This document shows positions 5,939 to 5,943 of a DNA stretch of 5,943 nucleotides, one piece after another. How positions within the stretch are numbered: the first letter of the stretch is position 1; each line of letters opens with the position of its first letter. Position numbers and translations under genes: made by a program. The notes beneath the pieces were generated by a model, which saw nothing but the letters and a program-made list of their open reading frames with translations, had not been told where the DNA came from and ran no database searches. The stretch is from Lachnospiraceae bacterium (lineage in GTDB: Bacteria; Bacillota; Clostridia; Lachnospirales; Lachnospiraceae): positions 1 to 5,943 of the forward strand of contig DMCJ01000077.1 in assembly GCA_003446735.1 (NCBI GenBank), read 5' to 3'.

Positions 5939-5943
5939 GCCTT

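Overview
The window carries two minus-strand transcription units. It looks like a low-to-moderate GC, anaerobic Firmicute of the Clostridia, probably Lachnospiraceae-like. The grounds are the strong AGGAGG-type ribosome sites, a lipoprotein solute-binding protein with an LTGC lipobox, and a [4Fe-4S] PurF of the Bacillus/Clostridium type. The genus is not determinable from the sequence alone.

Layout, in the direction of transcription (high to low coordinates). A good sigma-A promoter (5911-5938) and a structured leader (5827-5904) precede purF (4450-5826), the glutamine PRPP amidotransferase of purine synthesis. A 219-nt intergenic region (4231-4449) then holds a consensus -10 box, a leader RNA of about 150 nt and an intrinsic terminator. 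After it comes a five-gene ABC importer operon of the urea/short-chain amide type: urtA (binding lipoprotein, 2983-4230), urtB and urtC (permeases, 2041-2910 and 1049-2044), urtD (ATPase, 319-1038) and urtE (second ATPase, 1-298, cut by the window edge). Spacing from urtB on is very tight (4-nt overlap, 10 nt, 20 nt). urtA is set apart from urtB by a 72-nt spacer with a strong stem-loop.

The most interesting element is the urtA leader. It contains two small hairpins (4348-4368 and 4289-4306), each with a hexaloop having A at position 1 and G at position 4 (AAAGGC and AAAGGG), in the near-identical context GCAAAGGSGCTG. The second hairpin shares bases with the 5' arm of a terminator that ends in seven U's. 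This is the architecture of an ANTAR-protein antitermination target, as known for AmiR, NasR and EutV. It implies that the operon is switched on when an ANTAR regulator, encoded outside this window, stabilises the hairpins and prevents termination. The binding protein belongs to the same broad family as AmiC, the amide sensor that partners the ANTAR protein AmiR, and the cargo is a nitrogen source, so the regulation fits the function.

Together the genes describe scavenging of urea or a short amide under RNA-level control, next to a glutamine-consuming step of purine synthesis. No RNA genes, mobile elements or CRISPR arrays were seen, and no gene-free stretch exceeds 300 bases.
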